Shown here: piece by piece, positions 16,262 through 27,074 of the stretch
Layout: the number at the start of each line of letters is the position of its first letter
Position numbering within the stretch: position 1 is the stretch's first letter
From: Beroe ovata
Taxonomy: Eukaryota; Ctenophora; Nuda; Beroida; Beroidae
Direction of reading: 5' to 3'
Assembly: GCA_946803715.1 (NCBI GenBank)
Contig: CAMPET010000007.1
Span: 276,765 to 306,507 of the forward strand
Length of the DNA: 29,743 nucleotides
Position numbers and translations under genes: made by a program
Notes under the pieces: model-generated
Database searches by the model: none
Told to the model about the DNA's origin: nothing
The model's input: only the letters and a program-made list of their open reading frames with translations

Positions 16262-19200
16262 TTATCCTCGAGACAGTAAACCACCAGTTTCCTTGTCAGC
16301 TTTAGATGGCTGAAATTTTTTGTCCTTCTTTGGGGGCTCTGTTATATGTTTCCTACTTTGAAAAGGGGTGTTTTGAGGATTAACCATAAATTGCCCAAAC
16401 TCTGGTTGATACCTCTGGTTAACATAAAAACCTCCTTCATAATAATTCTCTCCAAAGTAATCACTGCCATAGTAAGAGCCCCCATAATAACCATAATAGC
16501 CATTTCCATTGTAATTGTCACTGTTTTCATAGCCCTCATAATAGTACTCATGATAAGGTGTGTCATTCTTTAGAAAGCTGTTAGATCTGCCATAATTGGA
16601 AGCTTCTTCATACTGTGGTCCATAATATGATTGTTGTAGTCCATATTGGGGTGATTGAGGTCCATTCTGTGGTAATTGAGGTCTATATTTTGGCTGTTGC
16701 GGTCCAAATTGTGGCTGTTGTGGTCCATATTGTGGCTGTTGTGGTCCATATTGTGGCTGTTGTGGTCCATATTGTGGCTGTTGTGGTCCATAATGTGGAT
16801 GTTGTGGTCCATAATATGATTGCTGAGGTCCATACTGTGGTTGCTGAGGTCCATAATATGATTGCTGAGGTCCATACTGTGGTTGATGAGGTCCATTATC
16901 TGGTATAGGGGGTGCATTGCCAAACACCCTATTGACTTGTTTGATCACAATTTGGTTATCCTCCTGGCCCCACTCCTCATCCAGTCCTTCATAATAGTTT
17001 ATGTCATAATTGTAAAATTTATCATTAAAAGTGAAGCCATGATCAAAATTACTCTCCCCCTCTGTGATAGGCCTTCCAGTAAAGAAATCAGCATGAGTAA
17101 TGATTGGAAGAGGTGGACTGCCATCTCCAAATTTATCAAATTTATAGAGGTGTATGAAGTGGAAGATCATCCAATTAGTCTCATTTACTGCATCCATGTA
17201 GATTTTGGGAGGTTTTGATGAGGGAATAGTTTTGGCATATTCTCCATCCTTCTCCATTGATGTCATACCGTCAGCCTCTTCATCATCAGCTAAAAAAATA
17301 TGTTTGCACATTAAGAATGAGCTTTTGGAATTGATTTCTATGGATTAATTCTATCATAATGCTAGATAGGTAGAAGGTACACATATGAACATTTTCAGTA
17401 TCGTACCATAATATTTCTGTCTGAAGGATTCAGCAAAATCATGAATAACTGCTGCATCATTGTATAGTTCGTCCACTTCTAGGATATTTGTAATATTTGT
17501 AGATTCCTGAGCAATGTTGATGTGTTACACTCATGATCAGTCATATCAATAGATGGACAGTGGACACGATTGCTCGATGAATTAATTTCACCTGATGGAG
17601 CAGAGCCTTTTCAGTCAGGTACTGATGTAGGGTCCTCATTATCTCCATCATTGTAACTCCATAGAAGTTTTTCGCTTGCTTCAGTACTCTCTTTGCTATA
17701 TGATGGCGTTTCAACTTTTCAACCATAATAATATCTTCCATCAGTTCAAGCTTTTTTTGCTTTGCAAACTCAACTCCTACTTCACTGGATATGAACTTCG
17801 GATAATGTTCTTCGAGGTGCACCTGAATTATGTTCAACAGCCTTTCATCCTCCATCCATTTTACTTCTCATCTTCGAATACTGTGACAACACTATCATGA
17901 CACTAACAGTTATATTGTAGTTCACCAGGAGCTCCTCTTCTCTTTTGTATTTTGCATCAACTCTAAGCAGTTCCAAGTGTGCTGAGTTCATAAACTCTTC
18001 TATAATAGAATTCTTGGTGTTGACACCACTTGCATCACCAAAGCTCTGAAATGATCAACTTCGGGTTCTACCTATGTTCTCGGCAGCTAATATTCGCATT
18101 CAAGTGAAATTATATCGTTAGGGACCGTTCACATATTACGTAATATACCCCCTCCCCCCCTCCGTAATCAAAGCACAAGCCCCCCTCTCAGAAGGGAAAT
18201 ATTACGTAATCACGGGCCCAATCCCCCCCCTTCTGACCGAAAGGTCTGAAAGGGACAAACGGATATGATATAGAGCCTTCTTCGGAGGATTACAAGCTTA
18301 ATGGGGAGGCGGGACAAAATGACTTTCGACTTGCTCTACTGTCTGTTCAGGGTCGAGGGGCAAACTTGAACTTTTTGATCCAGGACTCGACAGACATGCC
18401 TGTAAGATGTTCACCAACTGGCTTACACTCGCTCTACAGGCTGCTTTCTGCCTTGCTTGTGTAGTTTGCCGACTGTTATTTGCTGTATTGTATCCGGTGT
18501 AGCCTCTTGACCATTTTGAGTGGAATACTGAGTTTATACGCTCAGTAGAATGGGGCACAGTGAGTGCTAGCGATATACAGTGAGTATACGCTCAGTAGAA
18601 GGAAGCACAGTGATTGCTAGCGACATACAGTGAGTATACGCTCAGTAGAGGGGAGCAGAGTGAGTGCTTACCTGCATACAGTTACTTACTTCTTATATTA
18701 AGGCACGTGGTTTTAACTTGTGTTTCAAACCGGTGCTTATAGAGCTCATTACACACTGCTGAAGTGTCATGTGATCTGATAATTACAACCGTGACCCGCC
18801 ACATACTGTAAACCTAATCACAGAAATGATGCATGTCAAACTTTGCTTTGGACAGGCAGTCTGACAGGCGGCGTGAGCCATGAATTTTGAAGATGTCTTG
18901 ATTACTTAATCATGGTCAAAATCCCCCTCCCCCTCCGTAATCAAGCGTAATTATTTGGAAACCCCCTCCCCCCTCGGCTGATTACGTAATACATGAACGG
19001 TCCCTTAGAGCTGGTACTGAAGCTAACTCAACCTGGGTATGATCGCTTTTCATCAAAGAGTGACATGGTGTTGTAACCAGTTGGTCTGCCAACTTTTGAC
19101 ATTCTCCTTGAGCTATTTTATATCTCGTTTTTCCCGATCCAGTCATATGGTAATCTGATGTAAATTTTTTTAATTATAAGAACTTAATAACTATCAGGGG

Positions 19201-22200
19201 GATAAGTTTCTTGTTTCGAATTCGATGCATACCACCAAGTGGGAAGACTGAGACATCTATCAATCCTGGTTCATGTGCTAAATCGATTCCGTCTGCTGCT
19301 GCTGTTACCTAGAATTTTGATAATCATTTGGTAATGATTATCTTGCATAATTTCTCATAATTATTTTATCAAATCTGATTCAAATTTCATGGTTCTCACA
19401 GCAAAAGAGACATCAGGCATGCCATGAACTTCATTAAATGATAAGTAACCTCCGCAGCTTTCCTTCCAATCGGATATTCTAGGGTAGGGAGGTTGTTACA
19501 TGATTTTGGTGTCATATGGTCATATTAATTAAAAACACCATCCTTATCCTCCCTAAATTGAAAGATCATCCTCGGTTTCGATGCCAGATTTCAATTTGCT
19601 TACAGATTGATCATCCTTTTACATGTCACATCGGCCATATGAAATTACAGAAGTCCATGACTGCATTCCCATACAATCACGCCTAATAACTTCATTCGTC
19701 ATTATTTAAAGCAGTCCTTAAGTATCCATAGACAACAAGCCAGGGGTCTGGGGGCGCCATTGGTTTTTTGGGCTTGGTTTTGGTCGAGGAATAACTTTTG
19801 GCCGAAAATAAAGTGGAAGTCCAGGATCGCATTCACCAGAAGCCACACCAATTTGCTTCTTCAGATGTTTGCAAGTGCTTGCGCCTTGCAATATCGCGAC
19901 CCAATTATGACCCATTACTTTATTGTAGGCAGGGTATTTAAGGTCTTAGCAGGGGTCTTGGGGCGCCGCCCCCAGAAGCCACACAGTTTTTACTCTTTGC
20001 GCATAGATTTTGAGGTTTACTCAAATTTCGGTGGAAAACAAAGCAGGGGTCTGGGAGCGCAGCCCCAAGAAGTCACACGTTTTTAACCTTTGCTGTGACC
20101 GAGGATTAGCTTTCGATCTAAGGATTACATTGGGTCTGAGGAATTATTTTTGGAATTCCTAAAAATTTATCCTCAGTCAGGACCTTATCCTCCCTATGGG
20201 AAATAGATACAAACTTTTATGAAGGATTTGTGGCGTGATAAGCATATTATAATGCTTTCACTCTGATGAGTATAAAACATTAAGTTGTTTGATTACCTCA
20301 AAAAGAGGACAGAATCGCAGAAGACTTGCAATCCTGTCCTGTGGAAATGAATGTACCAAGTGTTGTATTTGTTCTCTGTCTTTTGACCATCACAAGCACC
20401 AGGAATCCTAGGCAGGTCGAAAAAGGGACAAGAGTTCATCTGTGATGATTAAAAGTGATTAATCCCACATGTACTCAACCATAATGTCTAAATGAAAGGT
20501 CGATAAAAGCACTCACACTGAGGCCATCAGGCATGAACAGAATTAGCTGCCGCTCCGCTCTATCTCTGCGTTCTCGTTTAAGTGTGGGTTTGATGTGTAA
20601 CATGTGGAACATCCGAAAATGGTCAAGGTATTGGCTATTTTCCTGCAGATTGATCGGTGTATAAGAGCTTGAACAGTTGATATTTACAATGAACTGTACG
20701 ACAGAAAAGCAAGATAAACATCACCACCTTGATGATAATGATGTTTTCGTTCAGCGATCCTCCAAATTTGAATTTGTACTCAAAAGACAGCTCGCGTATT
20801 GCATTCTCCTCAATATGTAATTCGTACCCTGAATAAAGACCACTGATATGTTGATACAGAAAGTATATAATACTAGGGGAGCCGTTCAGAGTGTGTGTGC
20901 TGAATACCAAAAGGTGATATGAGCGAATATTTCAGTTTTTACCCTGCATCCCCTATGAAGCTACCTGTGAATCTAAACCGCTCATAAGGCTCAGCATAAA
21001 TCGAAAGTTCGGCGACTTGCAGGGGCAGATGAGATGATTTAGTCCTCACAAAGACGGCCATAGCAATCATAGCTCCGCAGGAGTACGAAGCTCTTGTCTG
21101 GTTGGCGCTGTCTGCTGGCTCCCTGGAAAGAAGGGTACATTCCTCCTGCTCGAGAAGAGGTGTGAAGTTGACCTTGACATTGATGAAGTTTCCTTCCGGC
21201 CATTTCACACTGAAACAGGCTCATGTTACTCATATGGGTGATATTGTGCTGTAAAAATATGATTTAGTTCAAGTATATCAGAGAATTGAAGTGGCCTTTA
21301 CCTTCGTTCTGCTGAATCTTTCCTCGCCATTACAACAGTAGAATCAACTATTGATTCGCCTGCTTCAACACTCCATGGACTGTGAATATTGATAGTCACA
21401 GAATGAAGGGTAATTTCACTGTGTACAATGTACAATATGCTAGACTTTGTACCTCTCTTGGTAGACGACCTCAATGTTGGTTATCTTGAGTTGATCATTG
21501 TAAATGTATCCAATCCATTCGTTTCCACCAATTTCTGTGCTTGAATAAGTACTAAGGTCGGAGTCCATACTATACCCAGCAAAGAGAGATCCTAAGGATT
21601 TATTTCATCATTTTATGTGCAGATTAGATCATAAGTTGGGTTATTATTTAGACCGTATGTCGTGAGATATGATGAACATGAATTACCTCTGTCACTTGAT
21701 TGGAGAACGAAGTTCGGATGAGCGATCTCTGATTCATGAGCTGATGAAAAAAGTATAAAACCAAGTTTTTGTATGAACCAAGTGGTTTCTGAAAGACCAG
21801 AACGCACATTGAGATAAAAGAACAAAACTAATAACAAAATCCTCGCAAAACCACTCACAAAAACTCAATGAAGTTTCCAAGTTGCTGTTCATGACAGAAG
21901 CTTTAGCAGGGCAAGGGCGCACATTACAATCAGACCACGCGACTGTATCGTGGACATAGCACCAAGTTCTCGCATGACCGTTAGGATTACGACAGTAGTT
22001 CTCATCAAGTCCGCTGTCTGGATAGCTGGGAATTATACAGTGAGGTATCCAGGGATTGGAAGCAGGTTACACAGAGTATAGACGAAATTTATCTTAACTG
22101 ATAACTCAAGATGACTTGGAATTAATGTTATGCGGTTACTACTTATTATCAGAATATCTGTACCTTTCGGGATGATAATCGTGATTGTTTGGTGACTGTT

Positions 22201-23126
22201 CACTCCACTTTTGACATTCATATCCGTCAGTTGAATGGCTGATATTGCCCCTATACGTTGAGGAATCGCCCTCATAGCAGTCGAAGTTAATCTCACTCGG
22301 ACCTTATATAATCCGTGGGTTTATTTGATAGAATTGAAGACGGAAGAAGAAGAAAAAGAACAGTATTATATTGATTCATGAAAAGATGTGGATGGCTAAC
22401 TGATACCTAAACATATATCTTTGTGGAACATTTGGTAGGGACTTGTGGCTCTTGTATCAGCAGAGCACTTGGTCAAGGCATCGCTGTTGTAGAAGAAGCA
22501 CGAGAACTTATCCCAGTACTCTGTGTACCTAATCGCAACTATTTCACAGTCTGCAATAGTCGCACACTGCTCTTGGCAATTCTCGATGGACGAGCCCTCG
22601 GCTTCGGGCGTGATTTTACTCCTCAGATCAAGGAACTCCGCCTCCGGACAGCCCCCGAACCAAAGTAACCCGCACAATCCTGTGAGTGATACGTTGGGGA
22701 ATGGGGCAAATGTCACGTGACGGGCCAGTACCAGGAGATATGGAAGCTGTTGTGATTTGTGGTTCTTGGTGATGTGAGAGCTAGACTACATCCCGAGAGC
22801 CGAGAGGGAAGTAGTCTGCGAATATTGACTTCTATGAACAAACAAACGAACGAACGAACAAACAATTAACAAACAAATAAACAAACGAACGAACAAACCA
22901 AAAAGCGAAGGAAGAAACGCGAATCGCAACCGAATTTGTTGAGATTGTGTGTCGAGACTGGTTACTCACTATTTGGAAGATGTCTAACGTTGACCTGAGG
23001 TTGTGTTGGTGGCGGCGCCACTGGAGGAATCGTATCATCAGTCCGATAGGAGTAGCCCGGGGGATAGCCACATTTCACAGTGGAAATGAGAATGAAAGTC
23101 AGAGCACTCAAAACTAGATACATCAT
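16262..23126 (-). CDS. Secreted PAN/Apple-kringle-discoidin-like protein with YGPQQ repeat tail (~18 exons, ~1165 aa)
   Basis: Exons, 5' to 3' on the minus strand: 23126-22970, 22679-22407, 22302-22164, 22025-21859, 21740-21687, 21591-21453, 21379-21302, 21209-20943, 20899-20728, 20642-20517, 20439-20297, 19478-19400, 19308-19233, 19154-19033, 18045-17926, about 17868-17592, 17506-17407, 17289-16262. Phases match at every junction except 17926/17868, where several acceptors are possible. Seen: signal peptide (MMYLVLSALTFILISTVKCG); a PAN/Apple domain (~55-143); a complete kringle (~145-235: CYEGDSSTYRG, ECQKWS, YCRNPNG, TWCYV, CNVRPC); a discoidin/F5-8C-like region (~245-425, ending LPLQVAELSIY); unassigned regions, one with TWYIHFHRTGLQVFC; a charged helical stretch (~665-795); and an acidic, Tyr/Gln/Gly/Pro-rich tail. 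Probably an extracellular adhesive or matrix protein. One versus two genes is not proven, but no stop or new start breaks the chain. Confidence 0.82.
16606..16915 (-). repeat. Coding repeat: QQPQYGP / QQSYYGP units in the last PAN-kringle exon
   Basis: About fourteen 7-residue units (21 bp) of the form GPQQPQYGPQQSYY, degenerating toward the C-terminus. They are followed by a Tyr/Gly/Asn-rich stretch (NGNGYYGYYGGSYY). Such tyrosine-rich low-complexity repeats occur in adhesive and matrix proteins and in prion-like domains. Confidence 0.95.
18121..19004. mobile_element. 884-bp non-autonomous DNA transposon in a PAN-kringle intron, TTA target duplication
   Basis: The ends GGGACCGTTCA (18121) and TGAACGGTCCC (to 19004) are inverted repeats. 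They continue inward as TATTACGTAAT and CCCCCTCC-rich blocks for about 80 bp. A TTA flanks each side (18118-18120, 19005-19007). A 3-bp TTA/TAA duplication is typical of PIF/Harbinger elements. No transposase frame is present. It lies wholly within the intron between exons 19154-19033 and 18045-17926. Confidence 0.87.
18535..18684. repeat. 50-bp tandem repeat x3 inside the 884-bp transposon
   Basis: Units start at 18535, 18585 and 18635, each beginning TATACGCTCAGTAGA and holding GCACAGTGAGTGCTAGCGA with a few changes. Confidence 0.9.
19736..20095. repeat. Interspersed-type repeat (GCAGGGGTCTGGGGGCGC ... AGAAGCCACAC) x3 in intron
   Basis: Three spaced copies, near 19740, 19952 and 20042, of CAGGGGTCTxGGGxGCGC, each followed by a partner (AGAAGCCACAC, AGAAGCCACACAG, AGAAGTCACACG). 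It lies in the 19479-20296 intron and looks like a degenerate transposable element with internal duplication; class not identified. Short TTATCCTCCCTA motifs near 19547 and 20186 may mark its edges. Confidence 0.6.
22837..22902. repeat. AACA/AACG tetranucleotide repeat in PAN-kringle intron 1
   Basis: An imperfect run of AAACAAACGAACGAACG units in the intron between the signal-peptide exon and the PAN exon. Confidence 0.88.
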
Positions 23127-25430
23127 GTGGGTCGGTGGATCGGAAATGTGCGTATTTCGAGATGCAGTAGATCTCTTTTGTGAGACCATTAGTATGCATT
23201 AGTACACGAGTTGTAACGGGGGAAAGGGTGAAAATTCAATGCTTGATAATGGGAAACAGGATCAAGAAGTGCATTGAGTCATCTGTCCATCTTGGGCGCT
23301 TCAGATGTATGATTAGTAATCACACGGAAGTGTGGAAGAAAAGTGATCATGATTTTGAATTTGATTTATTCTTAGTAAATTTAAATGATGAATGTTTTGA
23401 CGTAGGTGTATACTAGGTATAGGTAGGTATGGGTAGGTATAGATATCACATAACAATTATTCAGTGTAAATATTATCAATTTTTGATGCCCTCCCCTCAC
23501 ATGATAGGTCAATGTGCTGAAGTCAGACGAGACAATCGGATACACATCTGAATGGATTGGTTCGGAATTGGGTGAGTGAATTGTTGCGATTTCTCTGTCC
23601 TAGATAGGGGGAAATGGTTGGAAAATGTAAGTTTTCCGTATTCAGATGTTCCCTTCAAAAGTGAAAATTGGATAATCATGCTCTGCTGCCGAATTGTCCA
23701 GTTTCAAGCTATTTTCCTGCAACCAATTGATACCATCCGGTCATCATGTGACTAAATATTCACGAAATGCATGCATGAACTTAGCAATGAACTTAGGGAT
23801 ATTTGAGTTTATATCATGCCAAATTTACTCAATACGAAAGTTGCGATTTTTTATACAAATCAAAAGCTTTCATGCACACATATACAATGTCATACATACA
23901 CACGTATTACATACACAAATGCATTTCAACACAAGCATATCAAAATGTACATATACACTATACACTATACACTATACACGTATCAAGATATCATACACTC
24001 TACACAACTCTAAATGGTAATGATAGATTTTGTCTTGTCATTAGGTGATTCCATTTATTCATCTGAGTCAACTAACGCAGAGTAATGTACGAAAGATGTC
24101 AAGTCTTGTCAGTGTGTACGATTTCATTTCTCACGCGTGTAGTGCATATGATATTCGAATAATATTGACATATTATGCTGACTGCATCGCGCGATGGAAG
24201 TACTATGAAATGATATTTTACAGCAACATATGCTGTGACTTTCGCGTCATGTTTTATGGAACGCGCGACATTTGTCTTCCAACTCCGGGTCTTCTAAGAT
24301 TGTGAGTATTCTAGTTTTGCGCGCACGCGTGTATAGGACGCGCGGATTCTGATCTGTATTGAGCATAATTTGTCTATCTGTTGTACACTACATTCGCCGT
24401 CGGATGAAGTACCAATTATCGAAAGACATCATTTTTTTGTTATTTTTATAAATAACAAAAACACTTGAAACAAGACCTTAAATAAGACATCAATTTACTT
24501 TTGAAGAACACCTACCTTATTCAAGATTGTAGCTGAGCGAACAACAACGTAGAGTTCATCGACGATTCTATAATATTCATAACACAAGAGCATAGCTGTT
24601 ATTTGCATCCTATCATATTTACAGATTTTGATACCGCTCATTGCTCAAATATTCCCGAATAATTGGTAATCTGTGTTTTAGTACACTATCTTCTCAAGCT
24701 CTCCTGCCATACCCCACATTTCACTTGTACTTCACATTCCTGAGAATAGACAGCTCTTTCCCATTCTTCGAACAGGGCTCTATCGAAATATTAAATTCAG
24801 TAATTCAGTTAAATTCAGTTAAATCCACTATGTAATGCCCCCTCCCAAAACATATTAACCAGGAACCCCTCCTAAGACTTATTAACATTTTCAGCCCCTA
24901 AAATCTCTATAATATGTATGTGTTTATGTGTTATATGATACTGTATGAGTACTTTATGCAGTTATCATTTAACTCGTCAAGGACAGAGTGTTTATCCATG
25001 CACATGACTCGCTCCTCAGTCACTCAATTCTGCGTCTTTTACAGTATCGTCTTTTATTTATGATAGTATCGTCAACTAGTATTTTTCATAATTTCATTTA
25101 TGCAACAGCAATATTGAAATGATTGTCGTTTCACATTTGTTTGATCGTTGAACCCGTCAATGGAATTGGTTGTAAGATGAGAATCAACGCTCTGTCCCGT
25201 TCCGAAATTTTAATAGTGTCTTGAAAAACGCTCTGTACATTTAGTGCCACTGTTTCCGATGCTGCTGGAAGAAGTGGGTCCTGTGACCCCCCACATAGGC
25301 TGCTATATTCGTGCGAGGGTACATTATTATATACTCAGTAGTCATTGTCTATAATAAATGTATGTGTTAGAGAGAGGGGCTGAGTATTATGATTGTATAG
25401 CTAAGACCTGTGTGCGTGTTTCTTGTGAGC
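23127..25430. other. Intergenic DNA upstream of the PAN-kringle gene, no gene supported
   Basis: AT-rich, with small tandem repeats (GGTAGGTATG-type near 23405-23445; ACTATAC near 23945-23980) and a palindrome near 24430-24462. One splice-flanked open segment at 23508-23571 was considered and set aside. The PAN-kringle promoter should lie in the first few hundred bases; no core motif is clear. Confidence 0.55.
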
Positions 25431-25439
25431 TTGAGAGAG

Positions 25440-25535
25440 CGTGTATGTGTCTCTGAGTGTGTGTGTGTGTGTGTGTGTGNTGTGTGTATGCGTGTGTGCG
25501 GGACGCGGGTGTGTATGTGTGTGTATGTGTGGAGT
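25440..25535. repeat. GT microsatellite with an internal N
   Basis: Imperfect (GT)n with GTATGC and GTGCG interruptions. The N at 25480 falls in the purest part, so the true repeat length is unknown. Confidence 0.9.
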
Positions 25536-25655
25536 GTCACGCAAGAGTTTCCTTACCCATGGTGTGGTCTTCCTAGAGTTGGTTGACGTGTTTTATTGTT
25601 GCCTGCCTGTCTAGTGTTGATGTTGTGTCAAAAGTAGTGCCTCTATGCTACTTCA

Positions 25656-25906
25656 ATCACGTGATAAGATCGCTGTGCTGCCATTGGTTACTCTGATCAA
25701 GTGGCTAGATATGTGTGTTGTTATTGGCTACCGGCAAGCACCTCTCTGTTGACTGTTGTCCCTAGCCGAAGTATTTGATTAATCGGGCCACCCACTATAG
25801 TCTTTCCACTAGACCGGTGTATGCCCTGCCGACCAATCAAGTGCAGGCTGCTCTATGACGTCACAGAATCTGTGCCAATCGGACCCCAGGAATGGCTTCA
25901 CGTGAC
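25656..25906. promoter_or_regulatory. Cluster of CCAAT boxes, a CRE and CACGTG E-boxes (candidate promoter)
   Basis: Within 250 bp: ATCACGTGAT (25656), ATTGG (25683, 25723), CCAAT (25833, 25875), TGACGTCA (25856-25863) and CACGTGAC (25899). This mix is typical of ubiquitous animal promoters. No recognisable gene follows on either strand, so the assignment is inference from motif density. Confidence 0.4.
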
Positions 25907-26652
25907 CCTCATTTAGTTAACATGGTATATTATTATACCGGTGCCGAATACAACAGCTTGAACACTTTTATTGTCGGTATTATTATTCTCAGCGGATCAA
26001 CCACGCGTTTTTATCCATGCGTGTGCGGTATTTTCCGCCCAAATATGTGTAATATACTGGTTGCTGATATTCTGAAAATGCACCCTTTTCCTGAAAAATA
26101 GCTTTTATATCCTTCGGTCTATCATCTGCTTCGCCGTCGGCTTTCACTCTCACGATTCTTCCTAATAGGCGTGAAAAGGTCCAAAAAATCACCTCTTCTC
26201 GATCTTTTTATTCTCACACAAGGTAGAATCGTGATTTTTTTTCGTCAGAAGAAAGAATAGGACATCAACCCTTCGTATTATACCAATTAAGGTAAATGTT
26301 TAGTATTGACACTTGTTTTGTCAAGGGACGATTGTGGAGATCTTCTCACTACTTAATATACCGCTTGCCGTCATAACGGAATTCGTTGCGCATGCGCTAG
26401 TAGATTTTCCTACCTATTTTCCTTAATATGAGAAATGGAATATTGATGTACAGATTCCATTGTTCAATGATCGGTTTCATCAGAGAAAGTGTACTATTTA
26501 ACACCACTATTTAATGTGTGTTTTCGATCAACTTTCCAGTACACATTGTAGAACAGGGGGGCACGCTATGTGGTGTGTGCATCAAGTGTGTGAAATATGT
26601 TGTCGAGTAGGTTCCTTCACTATAGTTCATATTTTTTTCCAAAACCAAATAG
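25907..26652. other. Intergenic DNA, no gene seen
   Basis: Open frames here (60-70 codons) lack protein-like features. Confidence 0.55.
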
Positions 26653-26876
26653 GATTTGGTTGTTTCTGTTCGCGGCATCTGGCGTTCTTTATTCTAAAAT
26701 CTATGATATGAAAAAGAACGCGGCATATTTGACAGACTGCCGCCACATCACGTGTAGAAACACTGTAGCTTTTTCTAGCGATGTGGCGGCAGTCTGTCAA
26801 ATATGCCGCGTTCTTTTTCATATCATAGATTTTAGAATAAAGAACGCCAGATGCCGCGAACAGAAACAACCAAATC
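26653..26876. repeat. Perfect inverted repeat, 97-bp arms, 30-bp loop
   Basis: Arm 26653-26749 and arm 26780-26876 are exact reverse complements over 97 bases. The right arm ends exactly at the N at 26877. It may be a young fold-back element or a fold-back assembly artefact. Open frames on the two strands here are mirror images and not genes. Confidence 0.95.
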
Positions 26877-26886
26877 NGCATCAAGC

Positions 26887-27006
26887 TCACCGAGTCGGCC
26901 CTTCGGGCCTCCTCGGTGACCGAGCTCGCAAAAAGGGCCCTTCGGGCCCTTTTTGCTCGCACGTTCAACATTAGCTAAAGATGCCGCGGGGGGCTTGCCA
27001 GCCCCC
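26887..27006. repeat. Three consecutive GC-rich perfect hairpins
   Basis: Hairpin 1: TCACCGAG (26887-26894) with CTCGGTGA (26912-26919), enclosing a second stem GGCCCTTCGGGCC. Hairpin 2: GCAAAAAGGGCCC (26928-26940) with its complement at 26944-26956, loop TTC. Hairpin 3: GGGGGCT (26989-26995) with AGCCCCC (27000-27006), loop TGCC. Function unknown. Confidence 0.85.
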
Positions 27007-27074
27007 TGATAAGCGGTACCATCGATGTCTAATGAGGTTATGTGTGCTTGTGAAGAGATGTATGTACTTGTGCC

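Noticed and set aside
16570-16923. Other-frame ORFs over the YGPQQ repeat (HIMDHNSHN..., VVVHIVAVV...)
   Set aside because: They are shadows of the 21-bp coding repeat in the real minus-strand frame.
23508-23571. Possible plus-strand exon (VNVLKSDETIGYTSEWIGSEL) with AG and GTGAGT borders
   Set aside because: The splice signals are good, but no partner exon, start or homology was found nearby; one 64-nt segment can arise by chance.
26597-26974. Open frames of 114-125 codons on both strands
   Set aside because: They are mirror images produced by the perfect palindrome and cross an N; the shared peptide on both strands is a result of the inverted repeat.
26995-27030. Adjacent KpnI-like and ClaI-like sites (GGTACC, ATCGAT) suggesting a cloning linker
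   Set aside because: Two six-base sites next to each other are weak evidence, and no further vector-like sequence follows.
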